A stretch of DNA of 64,000 nt from positions 125,277,338 to 125,341,337 of the forward strand of contig CM057000.1 of assembly GCA_029891345.1 (NCBI GenBank). The letters are read 5' to 3'. The stretch is from Dryococelus australis (Eukaryota; Arthropoda; Insecta; Phasmatodea; Phasmatidae). Positions within the stretch are counted from its first letter, which is position 1, and every line of letters begins with the position of its first letter. The notes beneath the pieces were generated by a model. It was not told where the DNA came from and did no database searches. It saw only the letters and a list, made by a program, of their open reading frames with translations. This document shows, piece after piece, positions 49,225 through 62,305 of this stretch. A program made the translations under genes and the position numbers.

Positions 49225-49870
49225 GACTATTGAATTCAAGCAATGGCTCTGTACAGATAGAACAACATTGGAAAACATTGAAAAAAATTGGTGGATGACA
49301 TTGTAGACATAATGGTAGAGAAGTTGCAAGTTCTCACTGGACTGCTCAGGGTTTTCACTGGCACGACGTCCAAGTAACATTACATCTATTTGTGATTTAT
49401 TACAACAGTGAAGGATAAATTCTCAAGTAATTTTGTTATCATTAGAGACTGTCTCAAATATGATACAACTTTTTTCACCTTTCAAAAAACAATGTTGCAG
49501 CACATCAAGTTGGAACTACCACATATTGAACATATTGTTTACTTCAGAGATGGTAGTTCTGCCCGGTATAAAAATTACAAAAACTTTCAAATTTATGCCA
49601 CCATGAAGATGATAAACTTGCAGCTGAATGGCATTTCTTTGCGACTAGTCATGAAAAAAATGCATCCGATGGTGTGGGTGGTACCATGGAAGGGTTAACA
49701 GCTAGACCAAGTCTCAGAGCGACTCAGAAGTTGATGCAAGCAGAAACCACCTACAGGAACGCTACTCTCATGCCGTTTCAGTTAAAGGAACCAGACAAAA
49801 ACATTATTTTAAACCACTTGACAAAACAATTTTCTTGTAAAGCGAGTTTCAGAACCTGAAAAATATTTCA
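49225..49870 (+). pseudogene. C-terminal half of the split transposase-like gene
   Basis: Starts with FKQWLCTDRTTLENI near 49230, continues with IIRDCLKYDTTFFTFQ, then HIEHIVYFRDGSSARYKNYK. After a one-base shift near 49590 it reads EDDKLAAEWHFFATSHEK and DGVGGTMEGLTARPS, and then an alignable tail to 49857. In relatives the Asp residues in the DCL and YFSDG motifs and the DGVGG motif are conserved and could be catalytic; that is inference. The segment between the first two blocks is shorter than expected and broken. Together with 46570-47147 it makes one disrupted gene. Confidence 0.7.
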
Positions 49871-51127
49871 AGGCATCTGTTGGGGTTAAGGAAGAAGAAG
49901 TTGATTAATAACACAGAAAAAATTTACGCAGTTATTTACAACAAAAATTGGTGGATAGGAAAAGTACTTAATACAAGTGACAGAGAGATGTCGGACTGAA
50001 ATTCATGAATCTTAATAGGCTATCAACTAAATTTTATTGGCCACATTGTGAGGATTTTTGTTGGGTGCCATTTTGAAACATTGTTCTTTTTCTAACAAGC
50101 CTGTCGGCTCGCACTTATGCTGTTGAGAGCAAAAGCAAAGACAACATAAATAAATCAGCAAAACCAATGTTGTGAAAAATGAAAATCATTTTGTTTTTAG
50201 AAGTTGTGTAAATATCATAGTACATATTGTATCGTTTGCACTAGTTATTCGATTTGTGTACACTATTTTATCAGGTCTTGTCCTCCTTTTATACGCTGAT
50301 ATTAATAAATTATTTTTAATGGTTTTTGCAGATTCATGAATATGAAAATTTTAAAAATTACTCAAAAAGTACATAAAACACCCATTTTAAATTTTTACTG
50401 TATTTAGTATATGCGCAGATGATTCCAAGGAAAAAGTTTCAATGGTGTAATATTTGTAACTTACGAGCATTGCAAATTTTGTAAAAACTCAGAAATATAT
50501 GCTAATTAATTTATTGTTACGAATTATTTTGCATGTTTCCTTGATATATACATTTAAAGAGAGCTTAAAATTAGACTTCATTTGACACCTTAACGAACTT
50601 GATAGCTTGGAAATTGAGACAATTATAGCAATTTCGCTAAACTAGGTCTTCGGAGAGCAGAAATTGCTCCAAAATTAAAAAAAATTTCTCCTGCAGTTTT
50701 CCTCAAAAAACCATAGGAAATTTTTTTTAACAATATCTGAGATGACGATGAAACTATTTGTGCCTTTTGAAAATAGCTTTTTTAATTTAATTATTATCAT
50801 AATTTAGTTCTAGCAATTGATTAAGTTTCATGTCAGAAATATAATTTGGATCTATGAAAACAAATGACCAAGCTTATAAATAAAATTATGTTGTGTTATG
50901 TTGCAGCAACAAATGATTTGTTGTAGTATGGTTAAAATTATTAACTGCACATATTTTCTAGTGCCTAGCACTTCAGCAATATATTCCTCCAAAAGTTAGT
51001 AAAATCACTCAAAATAATTTTGACTGTACAGAGATAATCGAATATTTGAATTATTAAAACTTTTCATTTGAATCAGCCCATCATTCAATGCCCCCCCTCA
51101 CTATTTTTATTTTTCTTTCATTTATAT
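49871..51127. other. AT-rich DNA without a recognised gene
   Basis: No frame above 60 codons and no recognised motif. Confidence 0.6.
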
Positions 51128-51316
51128 GTTATATATATTTATAATTTATATATTATATATAATTAATATATTATATATTAAATATAATTTATATATTATA
51201 AATATTATATATAATTTATATTTTATATACATTTATAATTTATATATTATATATAATTAATATATTAAATATAATTGATATATTACAAATATAATACAGC
51301 ATATATATTATACATA
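51128..51316. repeat. ATAT/TTATA palindromic low-complexity block
   Basis: Repeats of TATATTATATATAATTTATA and near variants, self-complementary over about 190 bp. Confidence 0.9.
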
Positions 51317-54300
51317 TAAGGTTGCTCATGGAACATTAAGTAAGTTCAAGTTTGTATTTCACAAAAATTACAAATTTTACTGCAAAAATTTATTCACTAC
51401 AGCGTCATGACTTATGATTAAAATTAAATTTTATGCACAGTAGTGAATGCAAAATAAAATGTTAACGTTAACAGTTGACATAATTATACAAAAATAGACT
51501 CTTTAATACAAATAGTTCCAATATCACACATGTCATAGGTTACTTTGTTAACTCACAGTGATAAAAAAATAATGTATAGTGAATGTAACAGTTCGCTGTT
51601 TACAATTTTTTAGCCATGTAATTATAATCACAACCCATTTTTTACTCTGAAAATAAACTCAATTCTTTTACTTTACTTATACAAAATAAAAAAATTAACT
51701 CTCATATTTATTACAATAAGAAATAAAATTACTGAAGAAACATACATATAACTGACTACAAAAAAATCACAATTTCTGGAATGAAAGTAAGGTACAGTAA
51801 AACCCTGTTAACAATGAGCTATGGTGGGAGCCTTGACTGCCATACGAGCACTTGTGCATTCTGTCTACCCTGTTATGACAGTTATAATGGGACTCAAAAC
51901 ATTCATGCTTATTAACAAGGAAAACTGAAGATTAAACTACGTATGTATTTATACACAAGGTGTAAAATTAATGCACTTGCTAAGCAGGAAATTTCTTAAG
52001 AAGGTTCCACTGTATACTGCATAAAAAAGACTGCAAAGACCTACATGCACCTCATTTGTAAACAGTTTTCCAATATTTGCTCATCAAAAATTAAGAATTA
52101 CCACTTTATAGATTTTATTTTATAATAATTTAATCCGATTATACTGAAAAAGATCCTTTTATAATAAATAAAAAAAAAAAAAAAAAAAATAAATAAAAAA
52201 AAAAACTCCTACAGTACAAACTTTCTACAAGCTTCGTGTGATAATCAACATTATAATATCCAAACATCTATTTTTGCAGAGACCACAGAAAAAATATTAT
52301 GGCAGTGCTGATATTTCTTTTTCAAATAGGGACACCACAGCAGAAAAACAACAGTATAATAAGTGTGTACAATGCCAAATTAACTTTTAACATACATATT
52401 ATTTAAAAACATAATATATATGACATAAATGCACATTGCTTTTAAATGCAAGCAATCACAAGTACACCCAGGATTTTACTGTACTTCTAAAATTTATCAC
52501 TCTAAAACAGTGCATACAACATAAATACATAATAATGCACAATACCATTGCATGCTTGGTATAACCCTTAAATGCAAACTGGGTACAGAAAGAACTTATA
52601 GGCAAATGCCAGAGTGTGGCACAGTAAAGTCAAAAAGATGGTGCTACAAAACTAGATAATATTTAAAAAATACATACTAGGAAACACAAGCTGCTTCCGA
52701 ATAGATACTGTTACAAAGAACGCATGTCATGGGGAACAACTTAGTCGCAGCATTTTCTCTCTCTAAAAAAAAAAAAAATATATAAAATGTAAATAATTAC
52801 TACATATTAAAAATAAAAATTAAACATATTTGCAGGTGTACAGACCTAAGCTTGGAAAACATAAAACACTTTTTTTTTGGACAAGTATGATGCATTGCTC
52901 ACAGCTAGCAGCATAATGGTCTGCTACGACTGTGATAACCACAGACCTACAGGCAGTCCATCTTACAAGTCAAACATGATGTTAGTCACAGTCACGTGTG
53001 TGTGTGTGTGTACGTGCGGCAGGGGAACATCAGTCATGCCAATGTAAACCACCATGGATAAATATGACAGCACATATCATTAGTATTTTAATAACAGCAT
53101 TACAAAACATCATAAAATTTGCATGTTTCAGCCTCAAATGGTGCATCTGAAAAATATATGTATATAATTAGACTAAAATCTGAAATATTTTTTTTTTTTG
53201 AAATTAACACTTTGTGCACCTGCAGTGCGGGTAAAAGTTCACCTTATTTTGACACTAAATTTTATCTTGAAGGTTAAAATTCAAATACAGATAAACTACA
53301 CAGAAAATTTCCAAGAACTATTAATGAAATTCTAATAACAATAACAATTTTTCAGAGTTGTGTCATTACTTATTAATTTTTTTCAATTTTGAGATCTGCA
53401 CAAACATTTTTAAAAATTACTATAGATTGTTTTTAATTTCTGAAGTTATTTTCCTCAGTTGTCATACTTTTTTCAAGCTATTATTTCATATTACCACATC
53501 AAAGGATGCAATATACTAAAAATGGAGAAAATAATTTTTGGCTCTCAAACACTTTTCCTTTCATCTATTATGTGTACTTCCAGAAATGAAAAGGGGGAGG
53601 GAGATGGATGAATGAACCGTGAGGGGGAGAGTATGAACTGGTGGAGCGAGGATGTATGTACGCATGCATGTACGTATGTATGGAGGGACACAATAGCTTT
53701 GATGCTGTGCAAGTGGTTATTTGTCAAATTGATGGTGATTAAGTAAGCCTCACTGGAATGACAATAATTGCACATTACTACAATTTTAACAGCTTATTTC
53801 TCTTCAAAAATAAAACTTTTAGCATTTTTGTGAGCACCGAACATTAATGTTAATTTTCACCTCAAGGTCAAGTTTATTCTTCACTAAAGGCATATTTAAG
53901 CTGCCTGCAAAAATACAGAATAATCATGCCATAATAAGTATGCACTATAGTGACATGCTACCCTATCATTTCTGAATGTACAGTCACATTCCTTATTATA
54001 ATATAACAATATACACTACTTGTTTAAAATGAGATGAAACACATGCAATTATAATTACTTTTAACCCAAGAACATGTTGCATTGACAAATGACTACAAGA
54101 ATGTCAACTTTTCCTATTTTATTTATTTTTGTCACTCATCTACGTGGCGAGGTATGAATGCATCACTTAATAAGAAACTATATTGTACAGTTCACATTTA
54201 AAAGCAATATTATTCAAAAGACTCAGAGAGTTGTAATATGTAAATTTATTTTAAGACTTAAACATATTTAAAGATAAGGGATAACAATAAAAAAAAATAG

Positions 54301-55285
54301 TTTTGCTCTATTATTAATGAATGTTATGTATCCTAATTTTAACAATTTCTAAGCAGACAAATGTCAAGAATGCTAAATGTTGCTGTCACATGTGATGTTG
54401 CACTGTATTTCATAATCAACTTTTCTAATGTCATCCAGAAACACAGGATGTCCGTGAATGCAGTCTGTGATAAATACTACAATTTTTTCAGCAAGGACTA
54501 GAAAGTAAAATTTGATTAATTGATATCTAAATTAAGCATTAAGCAAAGCAAAAGCTGAAATGACTTGTGTACATTTTCTGTAGTTGGAAACCAAAGTTTT
54601 TTTGACTGATGAAAGAAGTTGAACCTACACATAAACTACAAACTAGGAAACATCTCTCTAAAACAGTAATTCCTGATGTATGAGAAATAAAATTTAAAAT
54701 TAAAAGCACTTTACAACCTAATGAATTTATCAATGCTATAAAACATACTTAAATAGTCCCCTACAGCAAAGATTACCACTTCCGTATTACTGCACATCTT
54801 CTGGATGGTACAGTATACCTTATTTTTACGTTCCTGTTATTAACGTTTCTCTGGTTTTTGGCACTGTTTTTCCCAGGTCCTATTTATCACCCTATAAGTT
54901 TAATGCATTGATTTTCTGCAAATTATGTTGCATATATTTTGTCATTCTCGCTTTGTATGTCACATACAAAACACAAACGTCAATACCATTGCAGTAACGA
55001 GTTCATGAAACCTCACAACACAGAGCAAGTAAGGAGACAAGAGTCAACATTTCCATGTTGTAATGATCCACATATTTTAAGGTGTTTTCCAGGGGGTGTT
55101 GGGTGGGTGGTAGATGTCTGGATTAATACCAACAGCAGACACATATTGCAAAAAATAATCACCTAGTATAATAAAACAAAAATAAAAGATTTTAATTACT
55201 ATTTTGTGATAAATACCACTTCATTGAAGTAGTTAATAATCACGCTGTGTTCAGTGGTAAATAAAATAGCTTATTTACAAAAAGG

Positions 55286-55288
<3 letters not shown>
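51317..55288. other. AT-rich DNA without a recognised gene
   Basis: Almost 4 kb with sparse short frames, poly-A at 52172-52205 and a short GT run near 52997. No exon, repeat family or RNA gene could be supported; it may be intron or intergenic sequence. Confidence 0.55.
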
Positions 55289-55378
<90 letters not shown>

Positions 55379-55397
55379 ATATATATATTATATATCA
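55289..55397. repeat. (TA)n microsatellite
   Basis: About 105 bp of TA with two TTA interruptions. Confidence 0.97.
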
Positions 55398-57788
55398 ATT
55401 GCTGGATAACCTTTACAACTGTTTATGGCTTGCATTATTCTTGAGAGGTTCTAGAACAAAGTTTTAAAATTGCATAATTAGAACCTACTTTACTAACAGC
55501 ATTTAGTTTCTGAATGCTGTTTTCTGCAATAATGAAATATAACTGTGCTGTTTGTGTTAGCTCTTGTATTATAAATATTTACGTTACCTCAAATTGTGAC
55601 CAACAGAATTGAATAAATCTTGCACAAACAGTGTAAAAAACAGATTAAATATTTATAATCCTTTTAGTAAGTTATTAAATCAGCACCTAAAATATATGTA
55701 TGTTAAATCAGTATGTTTCAGATACAAACCACTCATTGTTTTAACTCAAAATCGATCTGTTCCATAAAATCGTTAAGTCTAGCGGTGAAATGTGTATGTT
55801 GGTATTTTCACAGGCACTTACTTAAAATAACACGATTGTAAGCCTTATCTACTGTCCCCCCATGCTACTGCAACTTTGAGTAAGCAAGATAACAGCAATA
55901 GTCTAAGCTTACTGCCACCCCAAGCGCTAGTGGTATTTGACTGCGCATTATGTTGGTTACAGTCGTAATGTTTCACGTGTTGTGGTTTTTATTAAAATAA
56001 CCCTCAGCACTGTAAAGAAAGTGGTTTCAGAAATTATGTTCAGAAGAGTAAAGTTATTAACTCAAGCTTATTTGGGTGAAGAAAAAATGGCAAACGGCAG
56101 CAACTTTCGGTTACATATAAATATTAAAAAATACGAATGTCTGTTCACACTGTGCAACAAAAAATGCTGCACAGTGTGTACAGACAACAAAAAATATGTA
56201 AATATGGGAAAGAAAAACGTTAGACATGCTAAACAATGGAAAATAAAAGAATAAGAAATTAGTTTTCAGTGGCTATTTTGGGATATATGTTGCGAAACTG
56301 CCATTAGCAGAAAAGTTGTGTATTTAAAATATGTATAACTGCTTCAGGATTAGGCAGTGAAGGGTTTACAATCAGTTTAAGTTCCTAGCGGCAACTGTTT
56401 TGCAATCTTCTTTTCGTATATAATTAGCAGCAAAGTCTTATGTGTTAAATCGTAATTATCGAAAGAAAATATGATACAGTTAATATTTTTTGATTGAGTT
56501 CTACCAATATGAAGTGTTTATTAACGAAGAAAACAAAGATTAGCAGAGACAAGGAAATTTTGATTTATTTTAAAGTTTTCCTTCAATTTTCACTTTCCCA
56601 CCTCTTTACTTTGTCCCGTACAAAAGTGTAATTATAAAATGCAACAAGTTTGTTTAGAAGCAATTCCATTCTCTCATGAAGTGACACATGCCACTCTCCT
56701 GCGCATGCGCTCTCTATTCTACAACTTGGCACCATCATCACACATTGATATTAATTCGGGGCAAGTCATACGCCGGCAGGCAATAAATTTTGTGCCTACA
56801 GGGTTGGTCCAAGCATTACGGACAACTACAGACACGCATATAATTAATTTAAATTGTACTGCTCACTCATAAGTGGACATGAGGTCGCCACCTTCATGGA
56901 AGAAATTGTATTACCCACCCACACTGACGAGAAGAAGCTAGTTGGCAGGGATGCTGAAAGAGAGCAGCACCCTGCAGCCGATGTCACTGCTGTTTGAGCC
57001 TCATGGAGAGGCAGTAAATATGTAAACAGCCTCCAGCCACGGAGACAAGAAATTGTGGTGTGGTCCACTACCCTAAATTAAACAACCTCTGCTAAACGAG
57101 GCTAGCAACACCCAAATCCCTGGGGCAGCCACTGAACTGAATTTTTCTGTATGCAAGGAGAGGCGACACAGCTCTCGCCACTGAAGATCCGCAGTAATAA
57201 GTTTCAAGGTTTACGTACTATGAAATTTTTCATAAAAGTTACTTGTTCTACAGACAAAATCGTATGCAGGATGCGGAATATGATATTTCACGGTGATTCC
57301 CTAACAAAACAAATTGCATAGAATACATGCTGTTTAATATTAAACATATCCTCCAGCAAACACCATAAAATACAGTGGTAGCCATACACAAAAGCTGCCG
57401 AACTGATTGGGCAGATGCGTGTTTGCAAGGAATGGATCTAGAGTGATCTCAAAACAGGATCTATGGTGATGTGCCCTCTAATGTGAAATCTAGCAATTGT
57501 ACGTTGGAGTACAGCACAGCCATCTAGCAGATCATTAAACTGTCTCCTGTAGCATTTTCAATTAATGCATACAATAGCTTTGGTTTCTTTCCTCTCAAAA
57601 GGGTTTTTACGGTGCTTATGGCAGTTTCTACCTTTCTCTTCTTAGTTATAGGTTAACTATAGGTACACCTAAGGAGGTAGACATCCCCAACGTGGCCATG
57701 ACTACCCACTGTCTCTCTGCTGCGATGCATGCCCCTTGCGTGGATTCCCTACCCTGTAGGCGTATGGGGCTCAACCCTGAGATGCAAT
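55398..57788. other. no recognised gene
   Basis: The 105-codon frame 55937-56254 is Lys- and Cys-rich near its C-terminus (CLFTLCNKKCCTVCTDNKK) but matches nothing known to me. 56880-57180 and 57660-57780 are GC-richer without coding signal. Confidence 0.45.
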
Positions 57789-58207
57789 TATAGTCCATCT
57801 CATGCTTAGATTGTAATACAGGGCTTGTGGCGCTCACTGTTGCCAGACTGCTTCAGCTTTGTGACGTAACTGGCAAACTGAGAAACAAATGGGCGGAGAA
57901 TGAAACTGCCTGATTAAGATAATTTTTGTCTGATTACCTCCCTGCCAACTCGTAAAGGAATCTAATCCTGTGACGCAAAGCTAAGCGGCTCCTTTGAAAC
58001 TGAAACCTGTGAGAAACCCTAGCATTGTGATTGGACGGCGCGCATGTAACGTAGATAGTTTTCTTTTTCAAAGTTGCAAAAAAATAACTTATCAGGCAAC
58101 AGCGCCCGCAGGAACAAGGAGAACATTAATGAAAGAAATTGTACATTGGAAAGAGAGAGTGAATGTCTATTACACCGCACACTGCATTCTAAGAGTGTGA
58201 CACTACA
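57789..58207 (+). mobile_element. MITE family 2, copy 2
   Basis: Direct, highly similar copy of 34860-35279. Termini TATAGTCCATCTCATGCTTAGA and the complement of TCTAAGAGTGTGACACTACA form imperfect inverted repeats of about 20 bp. Non-coding. Confidence 0.75.
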
Positions 58208-58339
58208 GATCTCGTCCCTACCTCGGACGTACAGCCAACACTTAGAATCTGGGGTAGGTTAGAAAAAAAACATTTACAGATTACATTCAAACGAAAGTAA
58301 TACCTAAATGATATGGCTCAAAAACTTAAATTACTGTTA

Positions 58340-58545
58340 TACTATTCGCACCCTCCACCAAGGCGAACTGGGTTTGATTCCTGGCAGAATCGTAACCAGA
58401 TTTTTGTACGTGAGAATTGTGCCTTACGATGCCACTAGTCTGTGGGTTTTATGGGGATCTCCTGTTTCCACCGCTCTTGTATTCCGGTGCTACTCCATCT
58501 CACTTCACCCTCATCTGCTCTAAGGTCTTAAAAGCTGCGCAAATC
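58340..58545 (+). repeat. tRNA-derived SINE, copy 3, 5'-truncated
   Basis: Plus-strand copy beginning inside the tRNA head (CCACCAAGGCGAACTGGG), with B box GGTTTGATTCC, then the shared body: CGATGCCACTAGTCTGTGGG, GGGGATCTCCTGTTTCC, and the tail near CTTAAAAGCTGCGCAAATC. The A box is missing, the usual result of incomplete reverse transcription. Confidence 0.8.
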
Positions 58546-59377
58546 ACTCCATTGCATTCAAAATTATTTCCAGTTAAGTTAAACAATTCCTGAAAATGAC
58601 AAAATCATCCTAACACACACAAAAAAAAAAAGCTCAGTAAAAATTCAATTATAATGGTTTTACAGAAAATATCTACGTATTCTAGCCTAACTACCGATCC
58701 AACACACTGCGTTACTAACATCAGTGTAGAAACCAAATAACGAACGGAAAAAAAATGTTATCATGATGGCATATTTTGCTGAAAATGTCATATGTGACGC
58801 GCACGCGCATGCCCACACACACACCCATGCATGCACGCACACATGCACACAAACTCCCCTCCCTAACAACACCCCTTCTCACTCATACCAACAAAAAGAA
58901 TGAGAAAGAGAGAAAAAAAATAGCAGTGATCAATCTCCATACACACAAACACAAAGGTGGGCAAGGATGAAGACTCCAGAGCAGCAACAAAAGAAGTAGC
59001 AAAAACAACAGCATTGGCAACAGCATCAGGAGCAACATCATCAACAGCATGAATCATGAATGTAATGAGAAACATGGAAATTCAGGCAGTGTTCGCTAAG
59101 ACCAGGAGAAAAAAAAAAAAAAAAAAAAAATCTGCCACGGAGGAGTAGGAAGGGTGAGGTAAGCAAAATTTATACTGACACGACGCACTAGACTATACTA
59201 CACACTATTTTGCCTCATCTGAATGTGCCTTCATTTCAACCAGGCGGGCTTAGAAACATACTGGAGGCTGCTAGCATGCCTACAGGACACACCCCTTGCA
59301 ATGGGGAGCCTTAATACAGACACGTGAGCTTGTACTGTTCACCCTCAGTCACGCATCACGTCAATCAACCATCCCGA
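58546..59377. other. no recognised gene; CA-rich and poly-A tracts
   Basis: CA-rich 58795-58860 and poly-A at about 59109-59130. Confidence 0.5.
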
Positions 59378-60245
59378 AGTGTAATTGTACTATCGGTCGA
59401 GCCCGCCTCCCCAGATCAAACAGTTCTACGTAGCACCATGCGATGACGCTAGCAGACAGCTTCGCTCCAGAGGCGGCACACCACCGTACCCATGCATCTT
59501 AAGAGGGTCTGCGGACCAGGAGAATTTAAGTACATGCGCTGACCGAAGACGCCAGTTGTCACCGGCTCTCTTTAGAGTCCAGCAGCTCGCTCTACCTCTC
59601 TTGAGCTGGAGCTCTCTGCCGACCTCAACGTCCTACCAGAAACTCTTCAGTGTCTGCTCCAGTTACCTACTAGAAGCTCTTCAGTAACCTTCCAGATGCT
59701 CTTCACCACTGCTCCGGCAGCCCTCGAGCTCCAGTGGCTCCCGAAGACTCAGTCAACACTCTTGCCTTACCTGCTGGTAACGGCAACTGCACCAACACTA
59801 CTACCTCTGGCAGTGGCCCTCGAAGGTCCCTTCTGGACACACCAACTCCTGCCTTACCTTCTGGTAATGAAATTGCATGACCACTACCACCTCTGGTAGT
59901 GGTTCTCAACTGTCCCTTCAGAACAACGGTTAGAATTAGTTAGGGCCAGTTATTTTCAGAGCTACCTAGCCAGATCGCCTTGTTCAGTTTAGGACCAGGT
60001 CTCCTTCACCTGGATTCATGTAGTCTAACTTATGTTCAACATCAGTTAGGAGGTAGCAAGGGCAGTCAAGTTTATTCCGGACAGAATAAATACGAGTTTC
60101 TTTAAAACTCTGCATATTATTTTCTAGTGTGTTTGTTCCTTCCACAGTAGATGACATCCCGCCAGAGTAAAACAGGAGACAGCGCACTTTTATCTGTTTT
60201 TCGGGACTAACGTAGGACCGTGAACTCACTTCAGAGGATAAACAT
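59378..60245 (+). repeat. GC-richer, LTR-like block (tentative)
   Basis: Starts TGTAATTGTACTATCGGTCG, has a TTTAAGTA promoter-like word near 59525 and an AATAAA near 60086, a layout that fits an LTR. No second copy, primer-binding site or polypurine tract is seen, so this is tentative. It contains a two-unit tandem repeat at about 59757-59925 (GCCTTACCTKCTGGTAA, then CTACCWCCTCTGGYAGTGG). Confidence 0.35.
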
Positions 60246-61110
60246 ACATCGACAACCCACACATTCTATGGCTACCCGTACTGTATACCTGGTGTGCAGT
60301 AAGGTTGAGCCCCAACCACTAGTAACTCAATCCAAGTCATTAGACCCCTAGTCAGTTGACCCACTCCATCCACCTTGCTGAATGTTGTAGGGAGTGACAT
60401 ACTGGTCTGGTGCTCTGCCAACACTTGAACCCACACCCACTGTCTGGCACCCAGTGGAAATCCAATACACTATAAACACCCCCTCGTGTTGCCGGTTAGA
60501 GGAGCACCGAGTAAGACTGATCTGTTCAGCTGCAGCTTTGGCTATACACATAGCCAGGAAACTTCGTTGCCTGCTATCCTCTCCTGAGATTGTCCGCCAT
60601 ACACCCAACAAAGTGGTGCCAGATGGCACAACAGAACGGCAGCTAGTACAACCGACACTAACGGGAGCTGAAACCCAGTTCCTGCTGCACTTAGCAATAC
60701 AACCCCACAGGAACAAATGACTCAAGCCACCCGCCCGCTGGAGAGGCCACACCTCTCAGCTGCCTCGTACGTTCTTTTCCAGCCTCCTATGAAGACCACC
60801 GGCACCAACCTCACCCAGTGGTGACAGACATCCACCAGGGACAAAAAGTATCATGAGGACTTGCTAACCCCTGGTTCCAGTGCAACCGCGTTGGCAGCCC
60901 TCCACGGGCTCCACCAAGTTCGTCACCAGCTGCCACCTCAACAGCACACCAAGGAGATACCCCAGGCTCCAGCACGCACAGGTAAACCAGTGGCAGTTTG
61001 GCGACCCCTCCGCCAGACAGTCAAAATCTCTACTGACTTCATAAGTTGCCACCAGGTCATGCCCCCAACTTTGTGTACCGGTCACGTCCCTATCGGTCGA
61101 CAGTAAGGTT
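60246..61110. other. GC-richer DNA, overlapping unrecognised frames
   Basis: Frames 60394-60720 (plus), 60348-60752 (minus) and 60861-61106 (plus) overlap. Composition (Pro, His, Gln, Thr) could suit a retroelement leader or gag start after the block at 59378, but no motif confirms it. Confidence 0.3.
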
Positions 61111-61868
61111 CAAATGAGCTCAAACATGTTACAGACATGCACGACAAAACTGTGATTGACCGTGACGACTCCTCAAGCCAAAGGCCGTCATGCATCAATA
61201 TACTGTTAAATTATCATAAAATTTTCTTCCATGTCAAACTTACGCATCTAAATGTAGTACAAAAATAATACATGTGATGTAAACAAATTCAAAAACGTGC
61301 ACTATGCAGTCATGGAATTAGAAAAAAGTACTACTACTAGAAATTTGGCATCTCTGCATGCCATTTTCAAGTTTGAGTACCTGACATTCTAAATTTGGGC
61401 CACATTTCACTTGCTCCCATATAAGATGGTGCATCACAGATATGAACAAGGGGTTATGAGTTTGACTTACCTGACCAAGACAGAGAAAAAGCCAACGATA
61501 CAGTGAAAACTTACTTGAATGAACCTCCCCTCTCATCTGATAACGATGTACCAGCATAGTGGGGAAATATGTTTTCCTGGGCTTAGAAGGTTGATAAGAT
61601 AGTATATATAATAGTTGGATTCTGAGAATTTTCAGAAATTAGTTTATTTTATTGAATTGAAAGGGGAATTATATAAATTCATAAAAATGCAGTAGGTGAA
61701 TTTTGGCTTGCAAAGTTGGTTTCTAACAAAATTCTACAGACCTGCACAGTTTAAAGTGCAAGCAAACTACAGTGATTCTTGGAAGCAAAGGGCAAGTCTA
61801 ATTTTTTTTTATAATAGTATAATACAAACTTTTAAGAAATGAAATGCTTTTTAATGAACGTGAGTGAA
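61111..61868. other. AT-rich DNA without a recognised gene
   Basis: Nothing supported. Confidence 0.5.
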
Positions 61869-62110
61869 GAGATTTTGGTGGCTATTAACAGTGAGGTCTT
61901 GAGAGCCGATGAGGAGGATTGAGGTGAATATGGAACAGTGGCAGAATGAAAGGGCAAGCTAAATAGGAGATCCCCCAGAAAACCAGTTGACCAGCTGTAT
62001 CGTCCAGGACAATTCCCACATGCAAAAATCCAGGAGTGACCCGGCAGGGGATTAAACCCAATTCGCTTTGGTGGGAGGTAGGCGGACTAACTGCTCAGCC
62101 ACCGTGGTCC
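61869..62110 (-). repeat. tRNA-derived SINE, copy 2
   Basis: Full-length minus-strand copy. The head GGTGGCTGAGCAGTTAGTCC retains the A box; the B box is degenerate (GGTTTAATCC). The body matches copy 1, including GAGAGCCGATGAGGAGGATT and GGAGATCCCC on the plus strand. Confidence 0.85.
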
Positions 62111-62243
62111 CTTTTTTATGAATGTAATTGTTGAAAGTAATTCATTAATGGTAATTTTCTATAGTATTTATTTATCTCACCATCATCAGCAGTCCTCGTA
62201 GGACAGTTCTATTGTGATTACTTTTCTCTACAGTTACAGGTCA

Positions 62244-62244
62244 C

Positions 62245-62300
<56 letters not shown>
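62244..62300. repeat. poly-A followed by (TA)n
   Basis: About 28 A then about 28 bp of TA. Confidence 0.95.

Positions 62301-62305
<5 letters not shown>

Noticed and set aside
51128-51316. Replication origin or centromeric satellite
   Set aside because: Simple ATAT/TTATA low complexity without a defined repeat unit or any supporting context.
49871-57788. Host gene exons in the 50-57 kb region
   Set aside because: Frames are short, AT-biased and without recognisable domains; splice-like words occur at chance level in such sequence.
60348-60752. Possible tRNA gene behind the frame fragment SSVGRAPD on the minus strand
   Set aside because: That peptide pattern can be a tRNA artefact, but no cloverleaf or paired acceptor stem can be drawn here.
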